Assembly (NCBI GenBank): GCA_018303725.1
Contig: JAGVXP010000053.1
Coordinates: forward strand, 1 to 35,779
DNA from: Candidatus Woesearchaeota archaeon
GTDB lineage: Archaea; Nanobdellota; Nanobdellia; Woesearchaeales; JAGVXP01
Direction of reading: 5' to 3'
DNA: 35,779 nucleotides
In this document: piece after piece, positions 1-9,935 of the stretch
Layout: every line of letters begins with the position of its first letter
How positions within the stretch are numbered: position 1 is the stretch's first letter
The notes under the pieces: generated by a model
Told to the model about the DNA's origin: nothing
Database searches by the model: none
Seen by the model: only the letters and a program-made list of their open reading frames with translations
Program-made: the position numbers and the translations under genes

Positions 1-2253
1 AAGCATCTCTGCAATGCCGCATATCAGTCCAATTATTTCATTCCACTGCTCTAAACTTTCTATCTTTCCCTCTAAACCGCTTATATCTCCCTTAATAGAA
101 TTAACCTTATCCTGAGCAGCCTGTCCAATCTCGCCCAAGGCAATATTATACAGCTCGACTTCTGTCTCGATTGGCTCTGCTTCTTCGTTCAGATAAACCT
201 TCTGCCCGTATTGTATTTTCAAATACAACTTGCATTTAATATCTATATTCCCAACCTCATCTGAATCGTCATCTGATGAGCTGATCTTATTCAAATTTAA
301 AGCAATGTAAGGGCTGGTGCCGATATTCAGCAAATAAGGTGTTCCGGTGATATCAGAGCCCATCTCTGTACAGTCAACCCTTTGGGATAGTAGATTAGCT
401 CCGGCAGAGCTCGTGAGAGTTGGATGGACAAATAGCTTAACATTAACCTGGGAAGCTGCCCTTCTATCAACTTTGCCAGGCATGGTTTCAATAGAATCAA
501 CAGAAAAAACATTTGGTGTCTCGTTAGTTGCTTCATAAATTATAACATCAGTTATGCTTAATAGCTTGTTTCCTGCTGCATCCTCTGCTTGCAGGTATAA
601 TTTGCCTTCTGTATATTGGGAATTTAGGCTTGATATTGAAACAGAGCAGCTGTAATTCCCGGCTCCGCCGGAGCAGCTGACAGTTTTGGGGAATGCCTCG
701 CTGCTGATTGTCATGGCGCTTGCCAATACCTCTGTTGGGGAGTTATCAGCAACAGAAAAAGTTATGTCTAATGTTTCTAAAGAAGTCGGGTAAAGCGGGG
801 AAACATTCAAGTTAGTCAGCTGTGGCGCTGTTGAATCATAAACTGCGCTAAAGCTGTATTCCTGGGGAACTGGATTGCCCAGCTTATCGGTTGAATCAGT
901 GCCAATAGACATTGTTATGTTGCCATCAGCAGAATTTACATCCAAACCATACCAGTAGCAGACAGAGCTGGTTGTGCAGTTAGCTGCTTTATAATTTCCT
1001 ATATCACTCACAGAACCCTCTAACCCCCCAGCAGATGTTTTAAGGTAGAGGGTTATATCATCAGCACCAAGGCCGCTCTGGCTTTCATCAAAGGTTGCAA
1101 TAAATGTGTTGTTGGTTGCCCTTATATAGCTTACTCCGCTGGCAACTTCCCCTGTTTTTATTGAAGTTGCTGTTGGCCCAGTATTATCATAGCCAACATC
1201 CTTATTGATATTAACAGAGTTGTTATTGGCTGCATCGTCAGAAGCATTAACCTCTATTATTTTAGCCCCCCCTTCAGCTATCCTTACACTTATTTCCCAA
1301 TAGCATGTTGTAACGCTGTTAACGGTACCGCCGCAGGTTGCCTGCATCGCCTCATAACCAACAGGCAAGTTTGTATTAAGCGGTGTTAAATCAGCTGTAA
1401 CAGAATTTTTATCCAAATCATCCCCGGTTATATTGACATAAACAATAGCCGCGCTAACAACATCAGAGAAATAATTAAGCTCATCCCCATTGCTGTCTTT
1501 GATTATCAAGGAATTAGAGTCTATAACAGGGCCAACAACATCAACCTCAAATGATTGGCAAGAGGTGATAGCAGATGCCTGGTCAAAATTATCAATTGCC
1601 TTTATGCAGACTGTTTCTGTTCCTGTGCTGATGGATGAGGTGTATTGTTTGCTTCCGGTTACTGTGCAGTTAGATAAGTAAAGGTTGTCATAAGCAACTA
1701 AATTTGTTCCAGAGCTGTCATTATAAAACTCAACCCTCTTAACACCAGAACACAGGGTAATATCACTGGTTGTGTATGCATAATCCTGTATATTATAAAC
1801 CAAATCAACTGTTCCCGTATTTGTGGAAGCAGGTGATATGGAAAATAATGTTACAGCAGGAGCCTTATTATCAACTGTTATGTTTCTAGTAACACTATCC
1901 TCTAAAGTGCCTGTATCATTGTAAAGATTAATTGTAAAAAGTATATAAGTGCTAACGCCTGAAATAAACTTTTCAACATAACATTCAAAATTATTAAGGC
2001 CAAAAACACTGCCAGTGCAATTAAAACCAGTTTGCGTCCCTAATTTCAATTGGCTGGATGTAATCAGGCTGTCTCCAGTTATATTTGCCCTTGCCTCAAA
2101 TGTGGCATTGTCATCTATCCTCATATAACCGTAGATATTATCAGAGCCCTTTGCCCTTACATCGTTAAGCTCGGCAAAAACATCAGCTATGTAAAATGGG
2201 ATTGTCAATACCAAAACAATAAGGTAGATTGCAACAGTATGGATATATTTCAT
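1..2253 (-). CDS. Large secreted Ig-like/bacterial-surface-type protein, C-terminus truncated by window edge
   Basis: Reverse strand open from ATG at 2253 (MKYIHTVAIYLIVLVLTIPFYIADVFAELNDVRAKGSDNIYG...) to window start; signal peptide; repeated Ig-like segments (VTRNITVDNKAPAVTLFSISP..., VVGPVIDSNSL...). Absent from ORF track because it is open at the edge. AAGGAGGTG lies just upstream of ATG. Confidence 0.85.
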   Translation of the reverse strand, partial: MKYIHTVAIYLIVLVLTIPFYIADVFAELNDVRAKGSDNIYGYMRIDDNATFEARANITGDSLITSSQLKLGTQTGFNCTGSVFGLNNFECYVEKFISGVSTYILFTINLYNDTGTLEDSVTRNITVDNKAPAVTLFSISPASTNTGTVDLVYNIQDYAYTTSDITLCSGVKRVEFYNDSSGTNLVAYDNLYLSNCTVTGSKQYTSSISTGTETVCIKAIDNFDQASAITSCQSFEVDVVGPVIDSNSLIIKDSNGDELNYFSDVVSAAIVYVNITGDDLDKNSVTADLTPLNTNLPVGYEAMQATCGGTVNSVTTCYWEISVRIAEGGAKIIEVNASDDAANNNSVNINKDVGYDNTGPTATSIKTGEVASGVSYIRATNNTFIATFDESQSGLGADDITLYLKTSAGGLEGSVSDIGNYKAANCTTSSVCYWYGLDVNSADGNITMSIGTDSTDKLGNPVPQEYSFSAVYDSTAPQLTNLNVSPLYPTSLETLDITFSVADNSPTEVLASAMTISSEAFPKTVSCSGGAGNYSCSVSISSLNSQYTEGKLYLQAEDAAGNKLLSITDVIIYEATNETPNVFSVDSIETMPGKVDRRAASQVNVKLFVHPTLTSSAGANLLSQRVDCTEMGSDITGTPYLLNIGTSPYIALNLNKISSSDDDSDEVGNIDIKCKLYLKIQYGQKVYLNEEAEPIETEVELYNIALGEIGQAAQDKVNSIKGDISGLEGKIESLEQWNEIIGLICGIAEML

Positions 2254-2552
2254 TGTATCCACACCTCCTTTGCAGCAACCTTTATGTTTTTAGAGCTAAA
2301 AAAATTCTGAAACCTAACTGACTCTTCTATTGGAACTAAAACCAAATTCCTGCCAAGCTTTACGCCTTTATATTTCTGAAGAATGCCTTCATAGCTGTAA
2401 CTATTGCCATTTTTAAAGTCCTTATAGCCAAACAGCTCCCTAAGAACCTTAACCTTATCCTTTTGCTCCAAGCCAGAAAGGGAATATTGGATTAGAATGT
2501 GGCATCTAAGTCTTTTAGTATTATAAGGCCTAACAACACTATTTTCTAGCAT
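2250..2552 (-). CDS. Conserved hypothetical 100-aa protein, translationally coupled to downstream secreted protein
   Basis: ORF track; its stop overlaps the ATG at 2253 (caATGa); TATA-like TTTATAAAT about 25 bp upstream. Confidence 0.65.
   Translation of the reverse strand: MLENSVVRPYNTKRLRCHILIQYSLSGLEQKDKVKVLRELFGYKDFKNGNSYSYEGILQKYKGVKLGRNLVLVPIEESVRFQNFFSSKNIKVAAKEVWIQ
2261..2270 (-). promoter_or_regulatory. Strong Shine-Dalgarno (AAGGAGGTGT)
   Basis: acacctcctt on + strand, 8 bp upstream of the 2253 start codon and inside the end of the upstream ORF. Confidence 0.7.
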
Positions 2553-2590
2553 CTAGCCATCCCTTGCGGAAATTTATTTATAAAACTTTC

Positions 2591-2625
2591 TGTTATGCGT
2601 TACATATTCTCTGTTATTCATAACA
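2591..2625. promoter_or_regulatory. Two tandem operator-like palindromes (TGTTATGCGTTACA, TGTTATTCATAACA), 21 bp centre-to-centre
   Basis: Directly visible; located upstream of the TATA box of the 2552 gene. Confidence 0.5.
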
Positions 2626-2685
2626 GAATATATCATTTCAATTTTATTTTAGGCAGCTTTTTCTTTGGGCGGCTTTCTTTTTAAT

Positions 2686-2732
2686 CTCAAAGTTTGACAA
2701 ACTTTGAGGGGTTAAAGACCGTAGGTCTTTAA
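2686..2732. repeat. Two adjacent short hairpins: CTCAAAGTTT-GAC-AAACTTTGAG and TTAAAGACC-GTA-GGTCTTTAA
   Basis: Perfect 10-bp and 9-bp stems with 3-nt loops. Confidence 0.8.
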
Positions 2733-2800
2733 GCGAAAGTTGCTGACAGACAAGTTGCTTATTATCATATTATTTTTTGTGATATCCGATTTTTTTGGGC

Positions 2801-2947
2801 TGTCAAAAACCACCAGTCAGAGAATGGTGGAATGTATCTGTGAATTACAGCATCAGGTGGTTTTTGAGCATGCTCAGAAATTTTTCATCATCTGGATTGT
2901 GATTGGCTTTCAGCCACCACTCATAGAGTGGTGGAAAATTTCTGACA
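2801..2947. mobile_element. Palindromic element copy 1 (TGTCA...TGAGCATGCTCA...TGACA), 147 bp, MITE/REPIN-like
   Basis: TGTCAAAAACCACC...GGTGGTTTTTGAGCATGCTCAGAAATTTT...AAAATTTCTGACA; internal CCACCACTC-ATA-GAGTGGTGG hairpin. Confidence 0.65.
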
Positions 2948-3006
2948 TTTTACGGGAATGCGGCGCACTCAAAAACGAATAATATAAATAGGAGTATAAT
3001 CTAAGT

Positions 3007-4203
3007 ATGAAAACAAAGATGGTTGATGAAAAACAAATCAAGCAGTGGCTGAAAGAGGGTACAATCACCCGAGCGCAAGCCAAAAAGATGCTGGCTGATT
3101 CCTCTTCATATAAGAAAGAGCAAAGTTCAAATAAATTGATTGTTGCTGTTTCCACAATTGGCGCAATTCTCCTTGGCATTGGCGCAATTCTTTTCATCGC
3201 ATCCAATTGGAGAACAATTCCAAATATAGCCAAAACATTAATCCTGGTTGGAAGCACTTTTGGGGCATATTATGTTGGGTATTTGTTCAGATACCAAAAA
3301 CAAAATTTGCCAAAAGTCGGGGCATCATTAATATTCTTAGGCGCGCTTCTTTTTGGAGCAACAATATTCCTAATAGCCCAAATCTACAATATTAACGCAA
3401 ACTCGCATATGCTTATGCTTATATGGATGATAGGGATCCTGCCTTTGGTTTATGTGTTTATGTCATTGCCCATAGCGGGGTTATTGTCTTTATTATTCTT
3501 TATTTGGGTTTATCTCTTTTTCTTCTTAACAAGGCAGTCTTTCTTTGGGTGGCTGGAAGGATTTGCATCAAGATATTTCCCATTGATTTATGTTGTTGCT
3601 GGAGTAATGCTATTTGGGATAGGCGGGCTCCATTATTTATCAAAAAAACTGCACAATGTTGCTCGCATATACAGAATTGCGGGCCTTAAAGTCATGCTTT
3701 TTTCATTATTTTTGCTTACTTTTAACTTTTTCTCTCAATACCATGATTATTATGGAATCCAAACAGACGCCACCGGGAAATTTGCTGTAGGATTTGTTGC
3801 CTTCTCTGTTTTAGCCATATTAACAGGTGTAATAAACTGGTTTTTTAATAAAACGGAGCAAATCTCAAAAATTGAAGGCCCGGTTAGTTTAGGGCTGATG
3901 GCGTTAATGTTAATCTTTTATTATTATCCGTCCTCAACCACAATTTATGTTGTTATATTCAACTTAGTTTTAGCAGGAGTGATACTATTGCTTTTATATG
4001 CAGGATATGAGCGGGAAGATATGAAACTTGTAAATATGGGGATGTTTTGGGTTGCAGTTTTTATTGTGGTAAGGTATTTTGACTGGTTCTGGAGGCTTTT
4101 AGACAGGTCAATTTTTTTCATGGTTGGAGGGATTATATTATTGTTGGGCGGAATAGCTCTTGAAAGAAAAAGGCGGCAAATAAAAGCCCAATTCAAAGCT
4201 TAA
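3007..4203 (+). CDS. DUF2157 domain-containing multi-pass membrane protein
   Basis: N-terminal KQIKQWLKEGTITRAQAKKML followed by about 10 TM segments; adjacent to a GDYXXLXY protein, a common pairing. Confidence 0.85.
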   Translation: MKTKMVDEKQIKQWLKEGTITRAQAKKMLADSSSYKKEQSSNKLIVAVSTIGAILLGIGAILFIASNWRTIPNIAKTLILVGSTFGAYYVGYLFRYQKQNLPKVGASLIFLGALLFGATIFLIAQIYNINANSHMLMLIWMIGILPLVYVFMSLPIAGLLSLLFFIWVYLFFFLTRQSFFGWLEGFASRYFPLIYVVAGVMLFGIGGLHYLSKKLHNVARIYRIAGLKVMLFSLFLLTFNFFSQYHDYYGIQTDATGKFAVGFVAFSVLAILTGVINWFFNKTEQISKIEGPVSLGLMALMLIFYYYPSSTTIYVVIFNLVLAGVILLLLYAGYEREDMKLVNMGMFWVAVFIVVRYFDWFWRLLDRSIFFMVGGIILLLGGIALERKRRQIKAQFKA

Positions 4204-4204
4204 A

Positions 4205-4726
4205 ATGGAAAAGAAAAAGTTATTTCTGCTCATAGGCTTATTTTGGGTTATTATTATCTTTGGGTTTGTTGCATTCAAGGAATTTACCCTTCAAACAGGC
4301 GAGGAAGTTTTATTAAAAACCCGTCCAATTGACCCAAGAGACTTATTTAGGGGGGATTATGTTATCCTTGCTTATGAGATAAGCACTTTGGATGTAAACT
4401 CCCTGCAGAAAGATGTTGCTGATTTTAAACAGGATAATAAAGTGTATGTCTCTTTAAATAAGGTGGATAATTATGGTATTCCCTCAGGCGTTTATACAAA
4501 CAAGCCAAAAGAGGGTTTATTCTTAAAGGGAACTGTCAAAAACGTTCAGGGTGGCAGATTGTCCATGGAGTATGGTATTGAAAGTTACTTTGTTCCAGAA
4601 GGTAGAGGAAGAGAAATTGAAAGATATAGCGGAAGAAATCTTGATGTGAAAGTTGCTATTGATAAATTAGGCAATGCTGTGATTAAAGGGGTTTTAATAG
4701 ATGGAGATGTACTCAGATTTGAATAG
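4205..4726 (+). CDS. GDYXXLXY domain-containing protein
   Basis: N-terminal TM and motif RGDYVILAYEIS. Confidence 0.88.
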   Translation: MEKKKLFLLIGLFWVIIIFGFVAFKEFTLQTGEEVLLKTRPIDPRDLFRGDYVILAYEISTLDVNSLQKDVADFKQDNKVYVSLNKVDNYGIPSGVYTNKPKEGLFLKGTVKNVQGGRLSMEYGIESYFVPEGRGREIERYSGRNLDVKVAIDKLGNAVIKGVLIDGDVLRFE

Positions 4727-4769
4727 GCTCTTGAGTGTGCCAACAAAATAAGCCTCTTGACAAAAACAC

Positions 4770-6839
4770 TTATTTAACTTCTCCGCTAACTACCTTTTCT
4801 GCCTTGACATCCTCTTCTTTAGTGCCTAAAATTAAATTATTATATACCACCTGGCTGTCTTTAACAACCATCTTGATTTTTGAAAAATTATCGAAGCTTA
4901 TCATCCTGCTTGAATTTTCCAAGTTGCCGAATTTCACCCTTTCCCCAACCAGGCTTTTTTCAACAAACAACACCCCAACATCCTTTCCATTGTCAGCAGC
5001 CAACAGCATTCCTTCGCTCCTTACGCCCCTAAGCTTTGCATGCTCCAGATTGGCCACAACAATTACCTTCTTATTGAGCAATTGTTCTTTTTTGTAGTAT
5101 TGCCTTAGGCCAGCAACAAGCTGCCTCCTTTCCTTGCCCAGGTTAATTTTCAGGACATACAGCTTGTCAGCATCCGGATGGTCTTCAACAAAGTCAATCT
5201 GGGCAACCCTCAAATCTAAGGGAAATTCCTCTTTTGCTTCCTCAGCCATTTTTTTAATCAAAATTTCAGGCTTGTTCAGCTTCTTATTCTCAAATTTAAA
5301 ATCAATATCTTCCCATTTCAGCTCTTTAACACCCAGCTGCTCCTGCAGCCTGGCAGAAAAAGATGGAAATATGGGCTGTATGAGTATTGATAAATTCTTC
5401 ACTATGTTAACGCAAAGCCCGACTATCTTATGGGTTTTTTCCTTATCTTCTTTAACCAGCTTCCATGGCTCCTTGTTTTGGAAATACTGGTTGCCTAAAG
5501 AGCTTATTGCCATTATCTCCCTTACTGCCTCGTTTAGATTTACTTCAGAATAGCTTTCCTTTACTTTCTTTATTTTTTCATTGATATTTTTGATTAGTTC
5601 CCTGTCCTGAGAAATTTTTCCAACTTTGCCGTCAAAATTACTGCCTAAAAAAGATAATGTCCTGTAGCAGAAGTTGCCTAAATTAGCCACCATCTCGTTA
5701 TTCACTATGTCCCTGAGTTCCTTGAAATCAAGGTCAATATCGCTTAATTTTTTGCTTAAAACCCTAGCGTAATAAAACCTCAGGTACTCTGCATCATTCT
5801 CTTTTAAAAAATCCTCTGCAGTAAAGAAAGTTCCCCTAGATTTAGACATCTTCTCCTTGTTAACAGTTAAAAAGCCATGAACAGCTATATTTTCCGGCAG
5901 ATTAAAATCAGCCCCAATCAGCATAGCAGGCCAAAACAGGAAATGGAAATATGTTATATCCTTTCCGATAAAATGCATTATCTTTGCTTTATTCCACTCT
6001 CTCTCAGCTTTCTTAACATCCCCTTTCAATGTATTCGCAAAGCTGGATATATAGCCGATAGGGGCATCCAGCCAGACATAATAATACATATTTTCCTCAT
6101 TTGGGATTTTAAAGCCAAAATATGGGCCGTCCCTGCTTATGTCCCAGTCCTCTAAACCCTCTTTAATCCAATTCAAAACATAATTTTTTATCTCATCCTG
6201 CAAATTTTTATTCTCAACAAGCCATTTCTTTAATTTATCGGAAAAAGCTGAAAGCTTGAAAAAATAGTGCCTTGAAATCCTTCTTATTGGCTTGCTTCCG
6301 CAAACAACGCAATAAGGCTCAACCAAATCAGTTGTTTTGTAAGTTGCATTGCAGCTTTCGCAAACATCTCCATATTGGTCAGGAGCATTGCATTTAGGGC
6401 ATTTGCCTTTGACATACCTGTCTGGCAAAAACCTTCCGCACTTCCCGCAATAAGTCAGCTCAATTTCTTTTTGGTAAATCAAATTTTTCTTCTTCAGCCT
6501 TTCAAAGATCAAATCACTGAAATATTTGTTTTCTTTGCTGTTGGTGCTGTAATAAGAATCAAACTTAATATTAAAGCTGGTAAAATCCCTTAAATGATCT
6601 CTATGGAACCTGCCAATCAGTTCTTCAGGAACAATGCCAAGCTCCTTGGCTTTTATCTCAATCGGCGTCCCATGTGTGTCATCGGCGCAGCAATAGACAA
6701 CATCCTCTCCTATCAAGCGTAAAAATCTTACAAATATGTCTGTCTGGATGTACTCTACAAGATGCCCAATATGTATTGGGCCGTTAGCATACGGCAACGC
6801 GCTTGTTACAATTATTCTCTTCTTATTTTTCTTTGGCAT
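4770..6839 (-). CDS. metG: Methionyl-tRNA synthetase with C-terminal tRNA-binding (OB) domain
   Basis: PIHIGHL (HIGH), EKMSKSRG (KMSKS), Cys4 zinc knuckles, C-terminal VAQIDFVEDHPDADKLYVLKINLG. Confidence 0.97.
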   Translation of the reverse strand: MPKKNKKRIIVTSALPYANGPIHIGHLVEYIQTDIFVRFLRLIGEDVVYCCADDTHGTPIEIKAKELGIVPEELIGRFHRDHLRDFTSFNIKFDSYYSTNSKENKYFSDLIFERLKKKNLIYQKEIELTYCGKCGRFLPDRYVKGKCPKCNAPDQYGDVCESCNATYKTTDLVEPYCVVCGSKPIRRISRHYFFKLSAFSDKLKKWLVENKNLQDEIKNYVLNWIKEGLEDWDISRDGPYFGFKIPNEENMYYYVWLDAPIGYISSFANTLKGDVKKAEREWNKAKIMHFIGKDITYFHFLFWPAMLIGADFNLPENIAVHGFLTVNKEKMSKSRGTFFTAEDFLKENDAEYLRFYYARVLSKKLSDIDLDFKELRDIVNNEMVANLGNFCYRTLSFLGSNFDGKVGKISQDRELIKNINEKIKKVKESYSEVNLNEAVREIMAISSLGNQYFQNKEPWKLVKEDKEKTHKIVGLCVNIVKNLSILIQPIFPSFSARLQEQLGVKELKWEDIDFKFENKKLNKPEILIKKMAEEAKEEFPLDLRVAQIDFVEDHPDADKLYVLKINLGKERRQLVAGLRQYYKKEQLLNKKVIVVANLEHAKLRGVRSEGMLLAADNGKDVGVLFVEKSLVGERVKFGNLENSSRMISFDNFSKIKMVVKDSQVVYNNLILGTKEEDVKAEKVVSGEVK

Positions 6840-6875
6840 ATCAACCTAGAAGAAAATGTTCATTTATAAATATTG

Positions 6876-7760
6876 TTATATTTTTTGGTATTCATAAAAG
6901 AAAAGCCATTTGAGGCTTTCATAAGTTTCTATAAGAGCATCGTAGATGTTTTTATTGAACTCAGGAGTTGTAGGTTTTGGTTTTAATATTAGTTTGGTGG
7001 CATTTTTTTCTGCTATTTCTGTTGCCATTGGCAGCCCTTTTGTATCTATTTCTGTTTGAATTATTATAAAAAGACTATCTGCATTTAAAAAAATCTTATA
7101 GTTGCCGCTTTCAGCATACACATCATTCCTGGTTCCTTTTATCTTCCACAACCTATCAGAAGTTTCTTTTAGGCGGTTTCTAATCAATTTATAACCATAC
7201 TGGCTGGGTACAAAATAGCTCTCTATGAAATCATCTTTTCTGTAATGTGCCAAAGACACAGACCCTTCTTTCATCATTTCAAAAGAAGCAATTCTTTTTA
7301 TTCTGCCTTCGTTTTTTTTGCGAACATAATCATTCACGCCATAATATAGTTTTATTACAGGATTTTCAGAATAATCACGAAGGGTTGCGGATGTTCTTTT
7401 TGTCTCTTTTGGCCATTGTCCTAGGGTGGTATCTTCAGCTCTTATAATTGAATTGATTCCATATACGCCATGGACTGCACCCCTATCCATAGCTCCCCCT
7501 ACACTAAAATCAGGGCTTCCTATAGGTTTGTTAAATTTTCTTTTTAGCCTATCTTCTGATTTTAATTGCTGTAAAATATCCAAAATAATCGGGCTAGTTC
7601 CGGCTATTTCTGTGCCTATTGCCCCACTAACACTGCAAATAGGTTTTTCTCTTTTAAATGCTGCTGGACCAATAGCCTTATCTGGGCTTTCTACATATCT
7701 TTTAAATGTTGCTGGATCAATTTTCTTTTCAACAAGGTAGATACCTAGTTCTAATGACAT
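6876..7760 (-). CDS. Hypothetical protein (294 aa)
   Basis: Intact ORF in a co-directional cluster; no family recognised. Confidence 0.6.
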   Translation of the reverse strand: MSLELGIYLVEKKIDPATFKRYVESPDKAIGPAAFKREKPICSVSGAIGTEIAGTSPIILDILQQLKSEDRLKRKFNKPIGSPDFSVGGAMDRGAVHGVYGINSIIRAEDTTLGQWPKETKRTSATLRDYSENPVIKLYYGVNDYVRKKNEGRIKRIASFEMMKEGSVSLAHYRKDDFIESYFVPSQYGYKLIRNRLKETSDRLWKIKGTRNDVYAESGNYKIFLNADSLFIIIQTEIDTKGLPMATEIAEKNATKLILKPKPTTPEFNKNIYDALIETYESLKWLFFYEYQKI

Positions 7761-7809
7761 CTTAAAACAATAGAAATGAGATAGTATTTAAAAAATTAGT
7801 TTATTTTGG

Positions 7810-8226
7810 TTATTCAGCATCCTCCTCTTTTTTCTTCCCTTCCTTCATCTTTTTTGTAATGCCAATCTTTTTGCCGCATTTCTCGCAAACAAAAATATAG
7901 GCAGGAACGCCTTCAAAGTTTTTTCTTTGGTATTCCGTTGTTGCTTCCCCAACATTGCCGCAATAAGGGCATGTGTATTTAACTTCAACTTTAAGGAGCT
8001 TATCTGCTTCTCCTATTGGAATCTGATATTTGCACTCTGGGCATTCATAATATTCTGCTTTTTTATCGGGCTTGCCGTTTTTTTTGATTGGCTTTCCCAA
8101 TTTTCCTTTCTTGCATTTAGGGCATAACGGCCTGTAAACCCATGCCATTATTTTTCCTTTTTCTCCTAAAGTCCTGTTTGTGAAATAGATACATTCGTCC
8201 ATTGAGCTTGGCTCCTTTAATGCCAT
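7810..8226 (-). CDS. Zinc-ribbon protein, two CPxC pairs (start may be an internal Met)
   Basis: CPKCKKGKLG...CPECKYQIP...CPYCGNVGE...CEKCGKKIG. Confidence 0.75.
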   Translation of the reverse strand: MALKEPSSMDECIYFTNRTLGEKGKIMAWVYRPLCPKCKKGKLGKPIKKNGKPDKKAEYYECPECKYQIPIGEADKLLKVEVKYTCPYCGNVGEATTEYQRKNFEGVPAYIFVCEKCGKKIGITKKMKEGKKKEEDAE

Positions 8227-8240
8227 GTTTTATCACCTTT

Positions 8241-9074
8241 TTATTCCAGCCTTTTTACCTCAATGCTTATCGCATCGCAATTAACTTTTATATGCCTAAA
8301 AATGCCTTTCGGGCAAATTGTATATTCTAGGCTGTTTTTATCGCAGTAGTTTATAATCTTTTCTTTTTCTTTATCATTATCAAATTTAACAATAACATTG
8401 ATTCCTTTTTTGTCTTTGTGCAAGATATTGAAATCCCTTAAGTCTTTTTTTATTTTTTCCTTTTTTTCATTGAATAACTCATATCTTTTTTTCAAATTTT
8501 TCAATTTTTTTAATAATTCTGGCAAATATTCTCCATCAAAATGGATGGTATTAAAGATTTCCTTAGGCATTTCAAAATATTCTTTTTTTCTAGCAGACAA
8601 AAAACCGCCATAACATAAGTTGATGGGCTTCCATTCACCAAAAGAGCCCAAGCAAAAGTCAGCGTAATTGCCATCACAAAGTGCTGTTCCAATAGAGCCT
8701 GTAACATCCATTATAACCATGCATTTATTTTTATTGCAGACTTCATAAATCTCCTTTACTGGCTGCTCTGCATAGTAACCAGCAGGCTGGCTGTAGATAA
8801 AGCAATTGGCATTTTTGCTTTTTTCCTTTAAGTCCTTTAAGTCGATAACACCATAATCTGTCTTGACAGCTATTGGCTCTAATTCCAGCATTTTGGAGTA
8901 TTTATAGTAATTAACCCAGCCGCCCTGGTCTGGGTAGAGAACAATTTTTTTGTTTAACTGCAGTTTTCTTGTGCAATACAAAGCTGCGAATATTGCTGTG
9001 TTGCCTCTTTCTGTGAGCTGTATAAAATTATGATTGGTATACTTTTTTAATATGCTGGTTATCTCCTGCTGCAT
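8241..9074 (-). CDS. PLP-dependent fold-type I aminotransferase-like protein (DegT/DnrJ-like)
   Basis: LTERGNTAIFAALY, QPAGYYAEQPVKEIYEVC, MVIMDVTGSIG, LGSFGEWKPINLCYGGFL (candidate PLP lysine). Confidence 0.7.
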   Translation of the reverse strand: MQQEITSILKKYTNHNFIQLTERGNTAIFAALYCTRKLQLNKKIVLYPDQGGWVNYYKYSKMLELEPIAVKTDYGVIDLKDLKEKSKNANCFIYSQPAGYYAEQPVKEIYEVCNKNKCMVIMDVTGSIGTALCDGNYADFCLGSFGEWKPINLCYGGFLSARKKEYFEMPKEIFNTIHFDGEYLPELLKKLKNLKKRYELFNEKKEKIKKDLRDFNILHKDKKGINVIVKFDNDKEKEKIINYCDKNSLEYTICPKGIFRHIKVNCDAISIEVKRLE

Positions 9075-9110
9075 AGCCCAAAAGAAAATATGTCGGTATA
9101 TAAAAATATC

Positions 9111-9614
9111 TTATTTTTTACTAATTTCTTTTCCCAGCCTTATTGCTTCAATATAAACCTCTTCTGACATCCTGAAACCAACTTCAACCAAATCTAACAA
9201 ACAGAGAGTGTAATAATCATAATTTATTAAACCTTCTTTCAATGCTAATAACAAAACACGTATTGTTCCTTTTGGATTTATTCTTAATAATTTTGCTGCA
9301 TCCCTGGCATGATCCTGGTCTACTAATACTTCCAATTTCCTTTTATGGGCCAAAGAGATAGCCTCTGCTTCACCTGCATCTATACCTATCTTTTCAAGAA
9401 TAGGTTCAACTGCTATCTTTTGAACCTTTATCCACCCTTCATTGACAGCCTTTTCAATTTCAATCGCATCTATATAGTTTCTTTTTTTACCTTCATCAAT
9501 AACTTCTTTTTTTACTGCTTCTGGAATTAATATTTCACCAAATAATTCCTTCAGTAAATATAACCTATCTATTTTTGATAGATACACCAAAACAGTTGAA
9601 TTACAAACGATCAT
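9111..9614 (-). CDS. PIN-domain toxin, DUF3368/VapC-like
   Basis: MIVCNSTVLVYLSKIDRLYLLKELFG...GIDAGEAEAISLAHKR...VDQDHARDAAK; 4-bp overlap with upstream antitoxin. Confidence 0.82.
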   Translation of the reverse strand: MIVCNSTVLVYLSKIDRLYLLKELFGEILIPEAVKKEVIDEGKKRNYIDAIEIEKAVNEGWIKVQKIAVEPILEKIGIDAGEAEAISLAHKRKLEVLVDQDHARDAAKLLRINPKGTIRVLLLALKEGLINYDYYTLCLLDLVEVGFRMSEEVYIEAIRLGKEISKK

Positions 9615-9919
9615 TTTCCCTTCTTAACAGCCTCAAAATCCTCTCTTAACGATTTCAAGGAATATTGGAAAGGAATGCCTCTTTTAGACGCTATACTCAT
9701 CATCTCTCTCAGGTGCTTCCCTGCTATCTCGCCAGCTCTCCCTAATGTAATCTCGCCTTTTTTGTATAGCTCAAGGGCATAATCCAGTGTTTCTTCTTCC
9801 AATGCCCTGGCTAAAAGCCTTCTGGTTATAGTAGACCTGTCTAGCTTCTCCCTCTTGGCAAAAAAGTCTATCCCTTTTGCCATATCATCATCAACCCTTG
9901 TTGTAACGGTTTCTCCCAT
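9611..9919 (-). CDS. UPF0175-family/ribbon-helix-helix antitoxin
   Basis: TTRVDDDMAKGIDFFAKREKLDRSTITRRLLARALEE...ITLGRAGEIAG. Confidence 0.78.
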   Translation of the reverse strand: MGETVTTRVDDDMAKGIDFFAKREKLDRSTITRRLLARALEEETLDYALELYKKGEITLGRAGEIAGKHLREMMSIASKRGIPFQYSLKSLREDFEAVKKGK

Positions 9920-9935
9920 TTTTGATCACCTTTTT

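Noticed and set aside
2740-3257. ORFs 2740-2982 (+) and 2910-3257 (-)
   Set aside because: Overlap palindromic element copy 1 and the antisense of the DUF2157 gene; no recognisable protein features.
9111-9614. Inactivated PIN toxin because of CNST instead of SDT at the first acidic position
   Set aside because: DUF3368 proteins often carry (S)NST at this place as far as I recall; other acidic positions (DAGEAEA, DQDHARD) are intact.
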